A stretch of 48,865 nucleotides of DNA from Saccoglossus kowalevskii (Eukaryota > Hemichordata > Enteropneusta > Harrimaniidae), in contig NW_003158743.1 in assembly GCF_000003605.2 (NCBI RefSeq), forward strand, positions 23,274-72,138, in the 5' to 3' direction. A program made the position numbers and the translations under genes. Of the stretch, positions 27,801 through 34,257 are shown piece after piece (position 1 is the stretch's first letter; each line of letters starts with the position of its first letter). The notes under the pieces were generated by a model. It was not told the origin of the DNA and searched no databases. It worked only from the letters and a program-made list of their open reading frames with translations.

Positions 27801-29223
27801 AAACTCAAACTTAAATTTTGGCAGTTATTATCAACAGGTTCCCTAAGGCGGTCCATGATCTTTAAAGTTGATCGCATTTTCTAGTTACTACTACATGTAT
27901 TAATAATATTTAAGGATGTAATAGAGGTTTTTGCTATTGCAATTGCATAGCACATTTCTGAAGTTCTCAAGTCATATATTTTTAGTAGGCTTATTTTTCA
28001 AATAATATGAAATAAATATTGCAACAAAAAATGGAACCATGTAATCACGTTATCACTGTGCAAATAGAGAGGTGTTATTTTCAAAGAAATCAAAATAAGG
28101 CCACAGAAATGATGCTTACGCTGGTTAGAGATAATATAAAAGGTTTGCATTTAATTTCCCAGTTTGTCTACTGTTGATCTAGATTTTGACCCCATAAAAC
28201 TTTTTAAAAACATTGCAACATTGCTTTGAAATATGATACCTATGCTAGTTCACAAATTGGAGAGTTGTGTTGTATTTTCTAAAGTCAAAGTGGTAGACAA
28301 ACTACCTTTGCCAGATTTCATTAGCAGCTATCAGAGAATACCTATGCCAAAAATCACCATTGTGGAGCAGCTGGGAGTCGAGATAAACTCTCTAGACTAA
28401 CCCCAAATACTGATGTTTTCTTATGCATGAAAAATCACAAAAAACATAAATCACACTGTATCTCAGATTTAATTAAAATGTATTACCTTTATAAACCATC
28501 GCTACAATTGTTTTTTTTCGTAGTTGAATGCATGCTTTATATTATCTTATAAGAGATTGTGGGAAAAAAAGTAAAATTGATATTTTCAAAGAAAAAAAAC
28601 CTCTACTACATCCTTACTATGTTATATGACTGCACAAATACATGTGCCATACAGTCATTCTAGTTTGTACATGTATGAACAAATAAGAGAGTGGTAATAC
28701 TCTTCTCAGGGTCCAATCGAGTACAAAGTGAATGCTCAGAACTTGCATCAGTAGAGTGTGCACACATGGTGCATTTGATTATGCAAACTGTGAAAAGTGT
28801 CACTGACGTAGGTGAAAGTGATAGTTTAGCTGACGTCTGTTAATAAGAATCCAACTGAAAGGGAAATAATTATGACACTCATCAAAAACCACCAGTGCCA
28901 CACCGGGTCACTTAAGCATTGTGTCGAATTAGAATAATGTATTTGGCAATCAGATAATCACCTTTTTTGTAAAGTTGGTTGATACTCCTGAGGTTGTACC
29001 TCATGTCAGAATTCTTCTTGAATTATTCTACATTGAAATTGAGTTATAACAAAATACATAATTAACATGATGTTAACATATTTATCTTTAACAGGAATAC
29101 CTTCAAATATTCAATAAAAACCTGCAAAACATAGAGGATGAAAAACAAGAACAGCTGATTGCAGAAGAAAGGTGGTCTGATAGTTGGCGCAGATCGGTAG
29201 AAAAAGTAAAGAACTTGTATTAA
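1051..29223 (+). CDS. CCDC180: Coiled-coil domain-containing protein 180 (CCDC180), 32 coding exons
   Basis: I joined 32 exons by GT-AG sites and frame. They total 4644 nt, giving 1547 residues and a TAA stop, close to the roughly 1650-1700 residues I recall for vertebrate CCDC180. The start is ATGATGGCG at 1051; the second ATG at 1054 has the better context (A at -3, G at +4). Order of parts: DUF4455-like helical region (about residues 1-620), Ser/Pro-rich linker (about 620-660), coiled coils (about 660-1070), Thr/Gln/Ser/Lys-rich linker (about 1070-1195) and DUF4456-like domain (about 1200-1547). Diagnostic segments are LRLHLHGPRSRRAELDIHNV in exon 19 and LGHPHNQPQLLEL in exon 29. There is no signal peptide or membrane segment, so it should be intracellular. 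As I recall the family, it is linked to cilia and testis, with its molecular role poorly known. The gene looks intact. Confidence 0.9.
1425..1512. repeat. C/G-rich imperfect hairpin in intron 1
   Basis: A C-rich arm (1425-1462, ending TATGCCCCTC) is complementary to a G-rich arm (1481-1512, starting GAGGGGCATA and ending in a G run). It could be a small MITE-like palindrome or a simple C-tract structure. Confidence 0.5.
1853..2050. repeat. Diverged two-copy tandem duplication in intron 1
   Basis: ACAACACACCCAGCGATGC at 1853 recurs as ACAACATGCCCAGCAACGC about 105 bases later, and the downstream CATGACTGTTTTGTTG and TTTCAGTGACA segments recur too. The copies are old, with many substitutions. 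Confidence 0.55.
3157..3324. mobile_element. Palindromic MITE-like element, TACTGTAAAATA family, copy 1
   Basis: The left end TACTGTAGAATACTTTATTT is answered by the right end AAATAAAGTATTTTACAGTA. Inside, TAGCTGGAATTAATTTTCGC faces a complementary TTAATTCCAAGTGAAAATAA, so nearly the whole 168 bp can fold back. It lies in intron 2 of CCDC180. It has no coding capacity, as expected of a non-autonomous DNA transposon. Confidence 0.75.
4134..4756. repeat. 26-bp minisatellite, about 24 copies, in intron 4
   Basis: The unit is AACCTGTGTATAGTGACCAC followed by CCAACA, repeated head to tail with few substitutions. One copy is about 3 bp shorter, and some copies have CCAGTGTATAGTGGCC. Because 26 is not a multiple of three, long open frames on the minus strand rotate through the same GGHYTQVCWVVTIHRF-like words. 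These are artefacts and not genes. The array is bordered at 4757-4790 by related single-copy sequence containing GGTCTTTATA. Confidence 0.95.
4918..5030. mobile_element. Palindromic MITE-like element, TACTGTAAAATA family, copy 2
   Basis: The ends are TACTGTAAAATACTTTATT and AATAAAGTATTTTACAGTA. The 113-bp copy is shorter than copy 1 because the middle is reduced. It sits in intron 4, shortly before exon 5. Confidence 0.75.
5308..5510. mobile_element. Palindromic MITE-like element, TACTGTAAAATA family, copy 3
   Basis: The ends are TACTGTAAAATACTTTATTT and AAATTTACAGTA. The core has the same ATTCGCTGGATTTTATTTT and GCGAAAATAAA pieces as copy 1. At 203 bp it is the longest copy seen here. It lies in intron 5. 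Confidence 0.75.
5888..6073. mobile_element. Diverged palindromic element of the same type
   Basis: It begins TACTGTAAATGCATTAATTG and ends CAGTGAAAATAAATGATTTT followed by ACA. It has internal TTTTCACTATTTTCGC and CCAGTGAAAATAAA words like the copies above, but is more decayed or is a sister family. It is in intron 5. Confidence 0.55.
6290..6390 (+). mobile_element. Possible tRNA-derived SINE fragment
   Basis: GGGCTAGCCATCTCAG is followed by GTGTTTGAGTTCTGGC, spaced like A and B boxes of a tRNA-type promoter. Then comes TACCCAGGAGTAAATG, a tail motif that recurs as ACTCAGGAGTATTT in a second copy near 20790-20930. The call is weak because each part is diverged. Confidence 0.35.
6391..6640. 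repeat. Dispersed repeat copy A in intron 6, inverted relative to copy B
   Basis: The copy starts GTTAACCATTTCACCACCAG and includes CACAAATTCACAAAATAGTC and TTCAGAAGATTGGGACAAAA. The reverse complements of these occur at 7259-7447. It ends with GGTGGTGAAAAGG, complementary to its own start, so it is probably a MITE-like element with short terminal inverted repeats. Confidence 0.7.
6821..10258 (+). CDS. CCDC180: CCDC180 exons 7-11 (residues 212-439)
   Basis: Exons: 6821-6955, 7066-7161, 8340-8503, 9388-9507 and 10090-10258. This is the best-conserved looking part of the N-terminal half. Exon 7 has YSLAQLISLWDEV and YRQTWIIELDQTL. Exon 8 ends MPPDVQRLLEKESQ. Exon 9 has ANRRAYADLFARLM and WRNRVEDWKQLN, a pattern I associate with DUF4455 of CCDC180. 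All joins keep frame with consensus donors (GTGAGT, GTAATT, GTAAGT, GTAAGT, GTACGT). Exons 7 and 8 are flanked by two copies of one repeat in opposite orientation. Intron 8 (7162-8339) and intron 9 (8504-9387) show nothing else that I recognise. Confidence 0.88.
7195..7447. repeat. Dispersed repeat copy B in intron 8, inverted relative to copy A
   Basis: It carries TTTTGTCCCAATCTTCTGAA, GACTATTTTGTGAATTTGTG and the terminal GGTGGTGAAAAAGTTAAC. These are reverse complements of copy A over roughly 190 bp at high but imperfect identity by eye. The two copies flank exons 7 and 8. Confidence 0.7.
9800..9841. repeat. (TA)n microsatellite in intron 10
   Basis: About 20 uninterrupted TA dinucleotides. 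Confidence 0.95.
10767..10963. mobile_element. MITE-like element with TTAAC ends in intron 11
   Basis: The left end TTAACGCTTTGAGCACTG and the right end CAGTTAATGGGTTAA (reverse complement TTAACCCATTAACTG) form short inverted termini. The interior is AT-rich and non-coding. Confidence 0.45.
11138..13861 (+). CDS. CCDC180: CCDC180 exons 12-15 (residues 440-619)
   Basis: Exons: 11138-11260, 12580-12753, 13121-13236 and 13735-13861. Exon 13 has FAQGAAHVWDVHEIGLAKRE followed by a heptad-like charged helix ending HEHDNKNQ. Exons 14 and 15 continue the helix and end at FYTVGRNNPD. This closes the DUF4455-type half. Intron 12 (11261-12579) is largely a 21-bp minisatellite plus a LINE 3' end. Intron 15 (13862-15955) starts with a tRNA-like SINE head, followed by a repeat-rich composite element. 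Codon use does not differ visibly from neighbouring exons. Confidence 0.87.
11358..12040. repeat. 21-bp minisatellite with a 105-bp higher-order repeat, intron 12
   Basis: About 32 units of a CATGTTTCATGTGCACCCAAT type repeat head to tail. Variant units (GCATCC, TTTACCAAG, TTACATG) recur in the same order five units later: GTTTCATGTGCATCC at 11621 and again at 11726, 105 bp apart. This shows block-wise amplification. Because 21 is a multiple of three, all plus-strand frames stay open and give false 190-200 residue ORFs. Confidence 0.93.
12096..12484 (+). pseudogene. LINE 3' end: C-terminus of ORF2 and ATT-repeat tail
   Basis: Read in one frame, 12096-12335 encodes a CCHC-like end typical of CR1/Jockey-type ORF2: CIHCSENKIENEVHFFMECP, then YLMSCNDVEII and VYAIFDIRMEH, followed by TAA. 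One in-frame TAG lies at 12225-12227. A 3' UTR of about 140 bp follows and ends in a TTATTATTATTATT tail, the microsatellite tail expected of a 5'-truncated non-LTR retrotransposon insertion. The copy starts directly after the 21-bp array and lies in intron 12 of CCDC180 in sense orientation. Confidence 0.75.
13885..13990 (+). mobile_element. Probable tRNA-derived SINE head in intron 15
   Basis: TTAGTGATGGTACAGTGGG resembles an A box, and GAGTTTGATTCCTTG about 45 bases later resembles a B box (GGTTCGANTCC). The segment could be drawn as a degenerate tRNA-like cloverleaf. It starts about 30 bases after the exon 15 donor. It lacks a clear anticodon arm, so it is not a tRNA gene. Confidence 0.45.
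14253..15372. repeat. Composite repeat with about seven diverged 140-160 bp units, intron 15
   Basis: The unit reads TTCCACTGATATCTCAAGAA, then TTTTGATGAAACTTGGT, then ATAGATGCTCT, then CATATTAATTACCTAATT and TTGCAT. Recognisable unit starts are near 14343, 14493, 14653, 14806, 14950, 15047 and 15190, with increasing decay to the right. The whole is framed by GACTCCCGTGC on the left and a roughly inverse GCACACAGGAGTTC on the right. A (GT)n tract at 14306-14327 and a G run sit inside the left end. It may be one large non-autonomous element. There is no coding capacity. Confidence 0.7.
15600..15740. repeat. Dispersed repeat fragment (ACATGCCTGGACCAATCACA family), copy 1
   Basis: The segment TTAGACATGCCTGGACCAAT recurs, diverged, at 25530-25550 in intron 28, with similar surroundings. 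The class of repeat is unknown. Confidence 0.5.
15956..16364 (+). CDS. CCDC180: CCDC180 exons 16-17: Ser-rich linker and start of the middle region
   Basis: Exons: 15956-16057 and 16144-16364, residues about 620-727. Exon 16 encodes a 34-residue low-complexity segment rich in Ser, Arg and Pro (GASRRSTSPSARPTASDSP), likely disordered and open to phosphorylation. It is flanked by phase 0 junctions, so it could be skipped without a frameshift. Exon 17 moves into ordered sequence, FYVLTVAGQHGLPDFDGSVF, then an acidic stretch before the next helices. The boundaries use consensus sites (CAG/GTAAGT for exon 16, TAG/GTGAGT for exon 17). Confidence 0.85.
16488..16678. repeat. 40-41 bp tandem repeat, about 4.5 copies, intron 17
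   Basis: The unit is CATGCTCCTTAACTGATAGG followed by TTAAGTTTTTTATGACATCAT. The last copies are diverged. The array ends about 40 bp before exon 18. Confidence 0.9.
16717..21761 (+). CDS. CCDC180: CCDC180 exons 18-23: middle coiled-coil region
   Basis: Exons: 16717-16798, 17617-17891, 18445-18591, 19337-19513, 20431-20614 and 21463-21761 (residues about 727-1115). Exon 19 carries the most diagnostic stretch of the protein, LRLHLHGPRSRRAELDIHNV, followed by VRAAEIVMHQERVSRH. Exons 20-22 are long amphipathic helices with regular leucines. Exon 23 starts helical and ends in a Gln/Thr-rich low-complexity tract around QADQQQPIAATTTTTVV. Exon 21 uses the donor GTCAGT, the same hexamer required for exon 3, which supports that site being functional in this gene. 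Introns 18, 21 and 22 contain a palindromic element, plain AT-rich DNA and a possible SINE. Confidence 0.88.
17072..17281. mobile_element. Palindromic element with TACTGTAAA and TTTTACA ends, intron 18
   Basis: TACTGTAAAGGAGTTAATTA and ATTCACTGGGTTTTAATTTT on the left face AAACCCAGTGAAAATTAGTC and CATTTTACA on the right. The design is the same as in the intron 2-5 elements but the sequence is distinct, so it is a sister family. Confidence 0.6.
20790..20930 (+). mobile_element. Possible SINE fragment, relative of 6290-6390
   Basis: GTCAGATTGTGTGCTTGAGT resembles the B-box region at 6330-6350, and ATACTCAGGAGTATTT matches its tail motif. The copy is diverged and lies in intron 22. Confidence 0.3.
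21945..22166. repeat. Diverged two-copy tandem duplication, intron 23
   Basis: The first copy, from CTTCGATTCGCAGAGTTTCA to AACCAAATGG-like sequence, is followed by a second from GTTTGGATTCGCAGAATTTC to ATCAAACCATGA. The unit is about 110 bp and the copies are clearly old. Confidence 0.5.
22463..23080 (+). CDS. CCDC180: CCDC180 exons 24-25: basic Ser-rich linker
   Basis: Exons: 22463-22524 (62 nt) and 22915-23080, residues about 1115-1190. The sequence is hydrophilic and low in complexity, with Ser, Lys, Arg and Gln dominating (DQKSKSSRPQTKQSDKDRSK). It probably forms a disordered hinge between the coiled-coil section and the C-terminal domain. The phases (2 into exon 24, 1 between the two exons, 2 out) join neatly. 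The intervening intron 24 (22525-22914) has nothing else recognisable. Confidence 0.83.
23601..29223 (+). CDS. CCDC180: CCDC180 exons 26-32: C-terminal DUF4456-type domain and stop
   Basis: Exons: 23601-23742, 24715-24859, 25234-25394, 26023-26160, 26681-26792, 27133-27377 and 29095-29223. The domain opens with YYVFGEKKDDEKHFLAIIRA and LWDAMDGLL, continues through DIFDQCAESVVIKLQSYY and LLRPTLGHPHNQPQLLEL, and ends ERWSDSWRRSVEKVKNLY followed by TAA at 29221-29223. I recognise this order of motifs from CCDC180 orthologues, where it is annotated as DUF4456. Intron 31 (27378-29094) carries a 0.7 kb element with terminal inverted repeats. Intron 28 carries a dispersed repeat with an accidental 121-residue open frame. 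Intron 26 holds an X-box-like palindrome. Confidence 0.88.
23916..23929 (+). promoter_or_regulatory. X-box-like RFX palindrome in intron 26
   Basis: GTTTCCATGGTAAC fits the RFX X-box consensus GTNRCCATRGYAAC with one mismatch (T at position 4). RFX factors control many ciliary genes. This site lies 22 kb inside the gene, so it may be an intronic enhancer or chance. Confidence 0.3.
25480..25810. repeat. Dispersed repeat in intron 28, copy 2 of the ACATGCYTGGACCAATCACA family
   Basis: It contains CAGACATGCTTGGACCAATC and CAAAATCAAGCAATTTTGCC and ends with AAAATGGCCGACTGAA. Part of it matches the stretch at 15600-15740. A 121-residue open frame crosses it and exon 28's end, but the content is repeat and not protein-like. 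Confidence 0.5.
27913..28614. mobile_element. 0.7 kb element with about 22-bp terminal inverted repeats and TA duplication, intron 31
   Basis: The left end AGGATGTAATAGAGGTTTTT and the right end, whose reverse complement is AGGATGTAGTAGAGGTTTTT, differ at one position. TA flanks both sides (27911-27912 and 28615-28616). No open frame of note lies inside. This fits a non-autonomous Tc1/mariner-like transposon. It is 702 bp and sits about 480 bp before the last exon. Confidence 0.75.
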
Positions 29224-29228
29224 ATGTG

Positions 29229-29557
29229 AATAAAATATATTATATATTACACTTCAAAGGATTTGCTTCGAGAACATACATGTGATTTGATATCTTTTTG
29301 ATATTTTGTCTCTGCCTTTTTAATGGATTCGATTGAATTCAACTAATTAACAACATTCTTGTTTTTGTACAATTCCTGTACATATATATATACAGCCACA
29401 TGGATTTGTACATGGTTGTGCAGTTCTTCTGTATATTTCAGATTCACATATGTTTAGTGGTGTTTATTTTTCCATCTTTGTAGCATTTTGAGTAGTTCTT
29501 TCATAAATTTTTAACTAAAAGTGTACATTATTATTGTTTGTGTTTAAATAAAATAAA
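29229..29557 (+). promoter_or_regulatory. Candidate polyadenylation signals of CCDC180
   Basis: AATAAA occurs at 29229-29234, only five bases after the stop codon, and twice in overlapping form at 29547-29557. The first is very close to the stop, so the second cluster, which would give a 3' UTR of about 350 nt, is the more usual choice. Either is possible. Confidence 0.45.
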
Positions 29558-29640
29558 ATCAGTTGTCATCCATATACATGATTTGAATTAAGTCTGTTAT
29601 CATATACAACAGTCCATCTTTTTCATTTTTTCAAGTTGTA

Positions 29641-29892
29641 GAAACTACCAGAATAAAATAAATTCTCCAAGAATTATATAGCAAAATTACCAAACAAATT
29701 TGTTTTGTGATTAATATATAATAGATGTGTCTTAGATGTTTCAACTGATTAATATTATTATATTTCAATGAACTTTGCATGAATTTTGATATACATATAT
29801 GTCCTCAATTAGTATCAAACAACAAATTTGTTTGGTGATTTTGCTATATATTTTTTTTTGAGAATTTGTTCATTCTGATACATTGTAGTTTC
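29641..29892. mobile_element. Inverted-repeat element with arms of about 65-72 bp, downstream of CCDC180
   Basis: The left arm 29641-29704 (starting GAAACTACCAGAATAAAATA, ending CCAAACAAATTTGTT) is complementary to the right arm 29821-29892 (starting AACAAATTTGTTTGGTGATT, ending TGTAGTTTC). A loop of about 115 bp separates them. I find no convincing target-site duplication. A foldback MITE is the likely explanation. Confidence 0.7.
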
Positions 29893-29980
29893 AAATGACA
29901 ACTGAAGTTAATGCTGGTGACAGGAGATTGCATGATTTCCCCACCATAATTGTCCTATCATGATCATGTTTTAATTGAAG

Positions 29981-30056
29981 TTAACAAATCACCTGATGAA
30001 AGCCTCCATGGATAGATGATATAAATAGGAAAAACTGTCATCAGGCGATATGTTAA
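29981..30056. repeat. Short hairpin with 19-bp arms
   Basis: TTAACAAATCACCTGATGA (29981-29999) pairs with TCATCAGGCGATATGTTAA (30038-30056) with two mismatches and a 38-base loop. It could be a small foldback element or a structured RNA. There is no other support for an RNA gene. Confidence 0.55.
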
Positions 30057-33000
30057 TATAAATTGAAAAAATCAACATCAAGCATTCCTAGTTTATTTAC
30101 AAGTAAACAAGTGAATACTATATGTCATTCCGCTGATGGAATATAACATTGATGCATTCTCAGTTCACTAATTCCAGCTTCATTGTTGTCATAAGTACCG
30201 GTAAAGCTGTTCAATGTATGATAGAGAGGTTATTCATGTTTTGATGTTCAATATTGTTACTTACCTGTGGTGACTTATTGATATATTCAACATTGAGCAG
30301 TAATTTTGTATTCTTACATGAATTACTTATACAAATTATAACGAGCCCTCACATCATACTATCTATATTACATATACGTGACTGATATTTAAATTATATG
30401 CATAACGATCGCTATTCTTGCATTACTTCTTACGTCAAACGTTCACCAATGATGTAACAATTCAATTTTAATTTTTAATTTACAAACGATTCAGCAACCC
30501 ATTCATTCCCCTAATTGTTATAAATATTGAAGATTTTTAAATGTCAAGCACACAATCAACAAGCGCAGTCTGCAAAGACAACATTTAAAACAACATCCCA
30601 GTGTCACTGTCATTGACCAATAAAAACCCTCGTTTCATTTTTGAAAATATTTGTTTGTGTCGATTGCATGCACTTGTGGTAATAATAAACACTGTAGTTA
30701 CGTCACATGTTGCAAGCGACAGACTCAAAATTGTTCTTTTCTGTGAATGTGTTACTAATATTGCGAATTCTGATTATACAATGTATATGTTGATTGATTT
30801 AGAATCATTTGATATAATGTGTGTAATCCCCATCAGCAATAGATAATAACACTATGTAAGTAACAAACATACGTCTCTAACCATTGTTAATAAATCACAT
30901 AGTATTTGTATAACCAATAAAGATAAAGGGGAATTATTACCATTTCATTTTTTAATCGAGATGGTAAAATCTCGTACGCAAACAACACGCATATTACTGC
31001 ACAATTTATGCTCTTTTCGTTGTATAACTCACGGTAATGGTAAACAAACAAATTCTACCACGTAAATCGGACTTTATTTTCCTAAAATACAAAATAACTA
31101 GAAACAAAGAAAATCTATCACAACTGAATTTTAAAGCTCAACTAAGTACCATGGTAATTGTATAGCCACAGATAGATACTACTCCAATTGGCTGAAAAAT
31201 GTTTCTTGATGGTAATGTGCAAGCTGAATTTTCGACAACGTATAACGACAATCTATAGAAACAACGAATAATTCAAAAAAGGGCTGAATGCTGATTACAT
31301 CTGTGAATAAAAATACATGAATTTTTCACGTTTAGGGAACTTTGTGAATGTTTTTTTCGACTTTTCGAAATTAGTAGGTCGTTTTGGTGACTCTTCACGG
31401 AACTTCTTCGTCCTCCAAAGCGACTTTACGAATTTAGGTGGCATTCCTGACATTTCAGGCTAAATTTTCATTTTTTTTAATCGATCTTAATGATTTTGCA
31501 GATAGCTTTCGTGACTTTTTATGCACATTTCCCGAACTTGACTTTTGTGCTACGTTCTCGCTACGTTCTTGCTCGAAATAACAAATTGTTTTGTTACTTT
31601 TCCGGTACTTTTTCCGCATCCCAAATCTACTTTTTGAACTTTGCATATAACTTTTACGACTTTTTGTCAGATCGTAGAGTCAGTAATGCTACATGCAAAG
31701 TTGGTAAAGTGTGAGCATAGTCGGTAAATCACCGTGACATGCAAAAACCGTAAACCGTTACTACGAATGCTATATTGCAAAATCGGCAAAGTTGCATGGA
31801 GAAGTTGATAATGTAAGATACAGCTTTGCTCAATTTCGGTAAAGTTATGTGCCAAGTCCGTAACGCTACGTGCAATGTTGGTAAAGTTGCGGGCAAAGTT
31901 GAAAAACAATATCTCACATACACATGCGTATATCAATACTATTATTGAATCTCAGACTTTTAAAAATAAAGGCAAACTCTGCAACAATAATCAGCTTATA
32001 ATATAGTTAATATATTTACATCATTCTTGTACAATAATAACATAATTTATAAAAAGAATACAGTTAACAAAAACTCGATATGAACAGTTTGTTGTGTCAC
32101 TGACAATACATCCTCTATTAAAATACAAAAAGCAAACCAATATGCGATTGTGGAAGCAATCTACACAAGTGTCCAGATTAAATAAAGTATTTTAAAACAG
32201 GTTGCGATTATCAAGTTTAAAATGCAGTAGCAACACTGCTGATAGTTATAAAAGCACAGTGATTCGTACATTCCCGTTAAAAGTTTCCAGTCCAAAGAGA
32301 CGCATTATGTGTAATATAACACTATGATATATCTATTCCATATAGATGTTTTTTGTTGAAAAAAGAACTGAATTGAGATTTAAAGAACAACAATATTAAC
32401 AGAATGATCAAAACTATCATTGATTAATATATACTTGCCATACATAAGTTTAGCGGTTGAAAACATCATGCAAAATTAGCATATATGCTGCTGGTTCAAA
32501 AAATATCTCGTTACTTTGAAGCTGGAATATCACGTATGGACAGGCCTTATACCAAAAAGGTGAAAACGAAAGTCAATTTTGGAATAATTAAAGGAGGTGA
32601 ACTGATTTTAAGGTGAAAAGATTTTAATGAGTATATAAATTACTCAGTTCACTATTAACTATCAGAAGTTGCTCGGAATTACTTCGATAAAAGAACTTTG
32701 GAAAGCATAAGCAAACAAACAGAACACTCCTAATTACCAGCCTACTAATATCCTTATGTAGATAGCCATGCACTAATTGACAAAATATAGCCATACATCA
32801 GATCTGAAAAAGAGAAACGTTTTCTGCTACGTGCGTGCGGCCCTCTAGTGTTCAGATAATTGTTTGTTTTGTTTTTTTTACGCTCAGAAACGTAATTGAA
32901 TGTAATTACCTCCAATGAAAACGTGAATGCAAATAACACGGTCACTGATTCGCCTGTTTCAGTACGGAGTACTGTGTGTTCGTGTGTCAATATGACATAT

Positions 33001-33868
33001 ATGCAAGATATATACAAACAACACATATAAACAGATATATGTTGAAGATGTGGTACATAAATTAGTCAGTGTCACCATTACAAAAGTGTTTAATAGATTA
33101 CTCTGTATATGTCATGGGCTCATATTTTAAATCCAGGCAGCGAAGCGAAGCATTCCTTTACACACAACACTACTAGGCTATGTATATATTACAATACTCT
33201 AGGGGGCTATGGAGCTTGGATGTCCTATCGAGACTCTGTTGTTTCTCTGAGATGTAATGTTCTGTTTCATATCAGCATACCAATATTAATAATAGTGATG
33301 TCATCACGATGGGAATCACGTTCAAGTTCAAAGTTTTACTGCCAGATACTGATTCGACTGAAATAGAAATAACAACAACACATCTATATTGGCAATAGTA
33401 TTCGTTAATAGATCGTTTAAAGCAAATGGCCGCCGTCATCTCATTGAAAGCGAGAAGGCCTCGAGACTTGTTTTCTGTTTTTCAAATCAAAGTTTCTAAA
33501 AGAAGTTTTCCATTAACTCCAGTCTACTGTTCCACTGATCAATATAACCTTGGTTACGTGGGACACAGGACGGGAACAGTAGCGAAAGAATTGTCGAACT
33601 TGCGTCTTTTGTTCCAGAGAAGTTGAGTAAATTGCCAGACAACTGGACGCTTTAAGTTCATAATTCACAACCTTTTCCAACGGTCATAATATTTCAACAT
33701 CATTTTATGATAATTATCACGTATGCATGCAATTCCAAAAATACTTGGGTCAAGCACAGCATAATTTGTTCAGCTACCGAACCAAGAATGTACACTAACG
33801 GGAGCTAACTAGCTGTTTTAAATACCTAGAGGATCTACAACTTTGAAGGTGCAATTCATCTCAATGAT
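30057..33868. other. Intergenic DNA between CCDC180 and the CAP gene
   Basis: No exon, RNA gene or coding signal could be supported on either strand. Short open frames lack protein-like composition and known motifs. The only notable structure is the bidirectional 21-bp array at 31330-31912, listed separately. I searched the minus strand for another Cys-rich exon of the CAP gene and found none. Confidence 0.5.
31330..31912. repeat. Degenerate 21-bp repeat array that reverses orientation near 31680
   Basis: In the right half, read on the minus strand, the units are GCACATAACTTTACCGAAATT, GCACGTAGCGTTACGGACTTG and GCCCGCAACTTTACCAACATT, with a 21-bp step. In the left half, similar words occur on the plus strand: GCATATAACTTTTACGACTT, GCAGATAGCTTTCGTGACTT and GCACATTTCCCGAACTTGAC. 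The two halves therefore face each other head to head. The minus-strand open frame over the right half shows a seven-residue period (NFARNFTNIARSVTD), which is the repeat and not a protein. Confidence 0.65.
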
Positions 33869-33874
33869 TTTATT
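33869..33874 (-). promoter_or_regulatory. Candidate polyadenylation signal of the CAP gene
   Basis: TTTATT on the plus strand is AATAAA on the minus strand, about 195 bases after the stop at 34067-34069. This spacing suits a short 3' UTR and supports ending the gene here. Confidence 0.4.
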
Positions 33875-34066
33875 GAGACCAGAACAAAAGACAAACAAAA
33901 CATTGGTTGTGTGTTTGTTCGTAATCCTTATTCGATTGCCTAGACTCGTAACCACTTGAATATTTGGCTAAGGCATGTTTATGTCAGATAAATGGATCAA
34001 TTCGTTATATTATTAATACGATACATCAGCAAAAAAATGCCGAAGTACATGCAAAAAGACGAGTTA

Positions 34067-34257
34067 TCAGAGGTAAGATTGTATTGTATAGTTCAGATCA
34101 GTACGTTGACCGTATTTGATAGGTAGACACTCACCACATTCATAATCCGCTCCGTATCCTTCATAACAGCTACAATCACATGTAGCGCCATCTATCACAC
34201 CCTGAGAACACTGTTTCCCGTCACAGCAATGTTCTTCCGGAATATACGCCTCGTCAA
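34067..34257 (-). CDS. CAP gene last recognised exon: EGF-like Cys-rich module and stop
   Basis: The exon encodes VDEAYIPEEHCCDGKQCSQG and CDCSCYEGYGADYECGECL, ending in a TGA at 34069-34067. Inside it, after YECG, lies an excellent donor (GTGAGT, 34134-34129) that would make this exon phase 1-1 like its neighbours. If that donor is used, the gene continues with a further module that I could not find. If it is not used, the protein ends 20-odd residues later. The nearby AATAAA at 33874-33869 favours ending here. Confidence 0.65.

Noticed and set aside
31455-31936. Open frames on both strands in the intergenic array
   Set aside because: The seven-residue period follows the 21-bp DNA repeat, and there is no start context or splice support.
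32754-33026. 90-residue minus-strand open frame as an extra exon of the CAP gene
   Set aside because: It lacks the Cys pattern of the neighbouring modules and has no suitable phase 1 acceptor.
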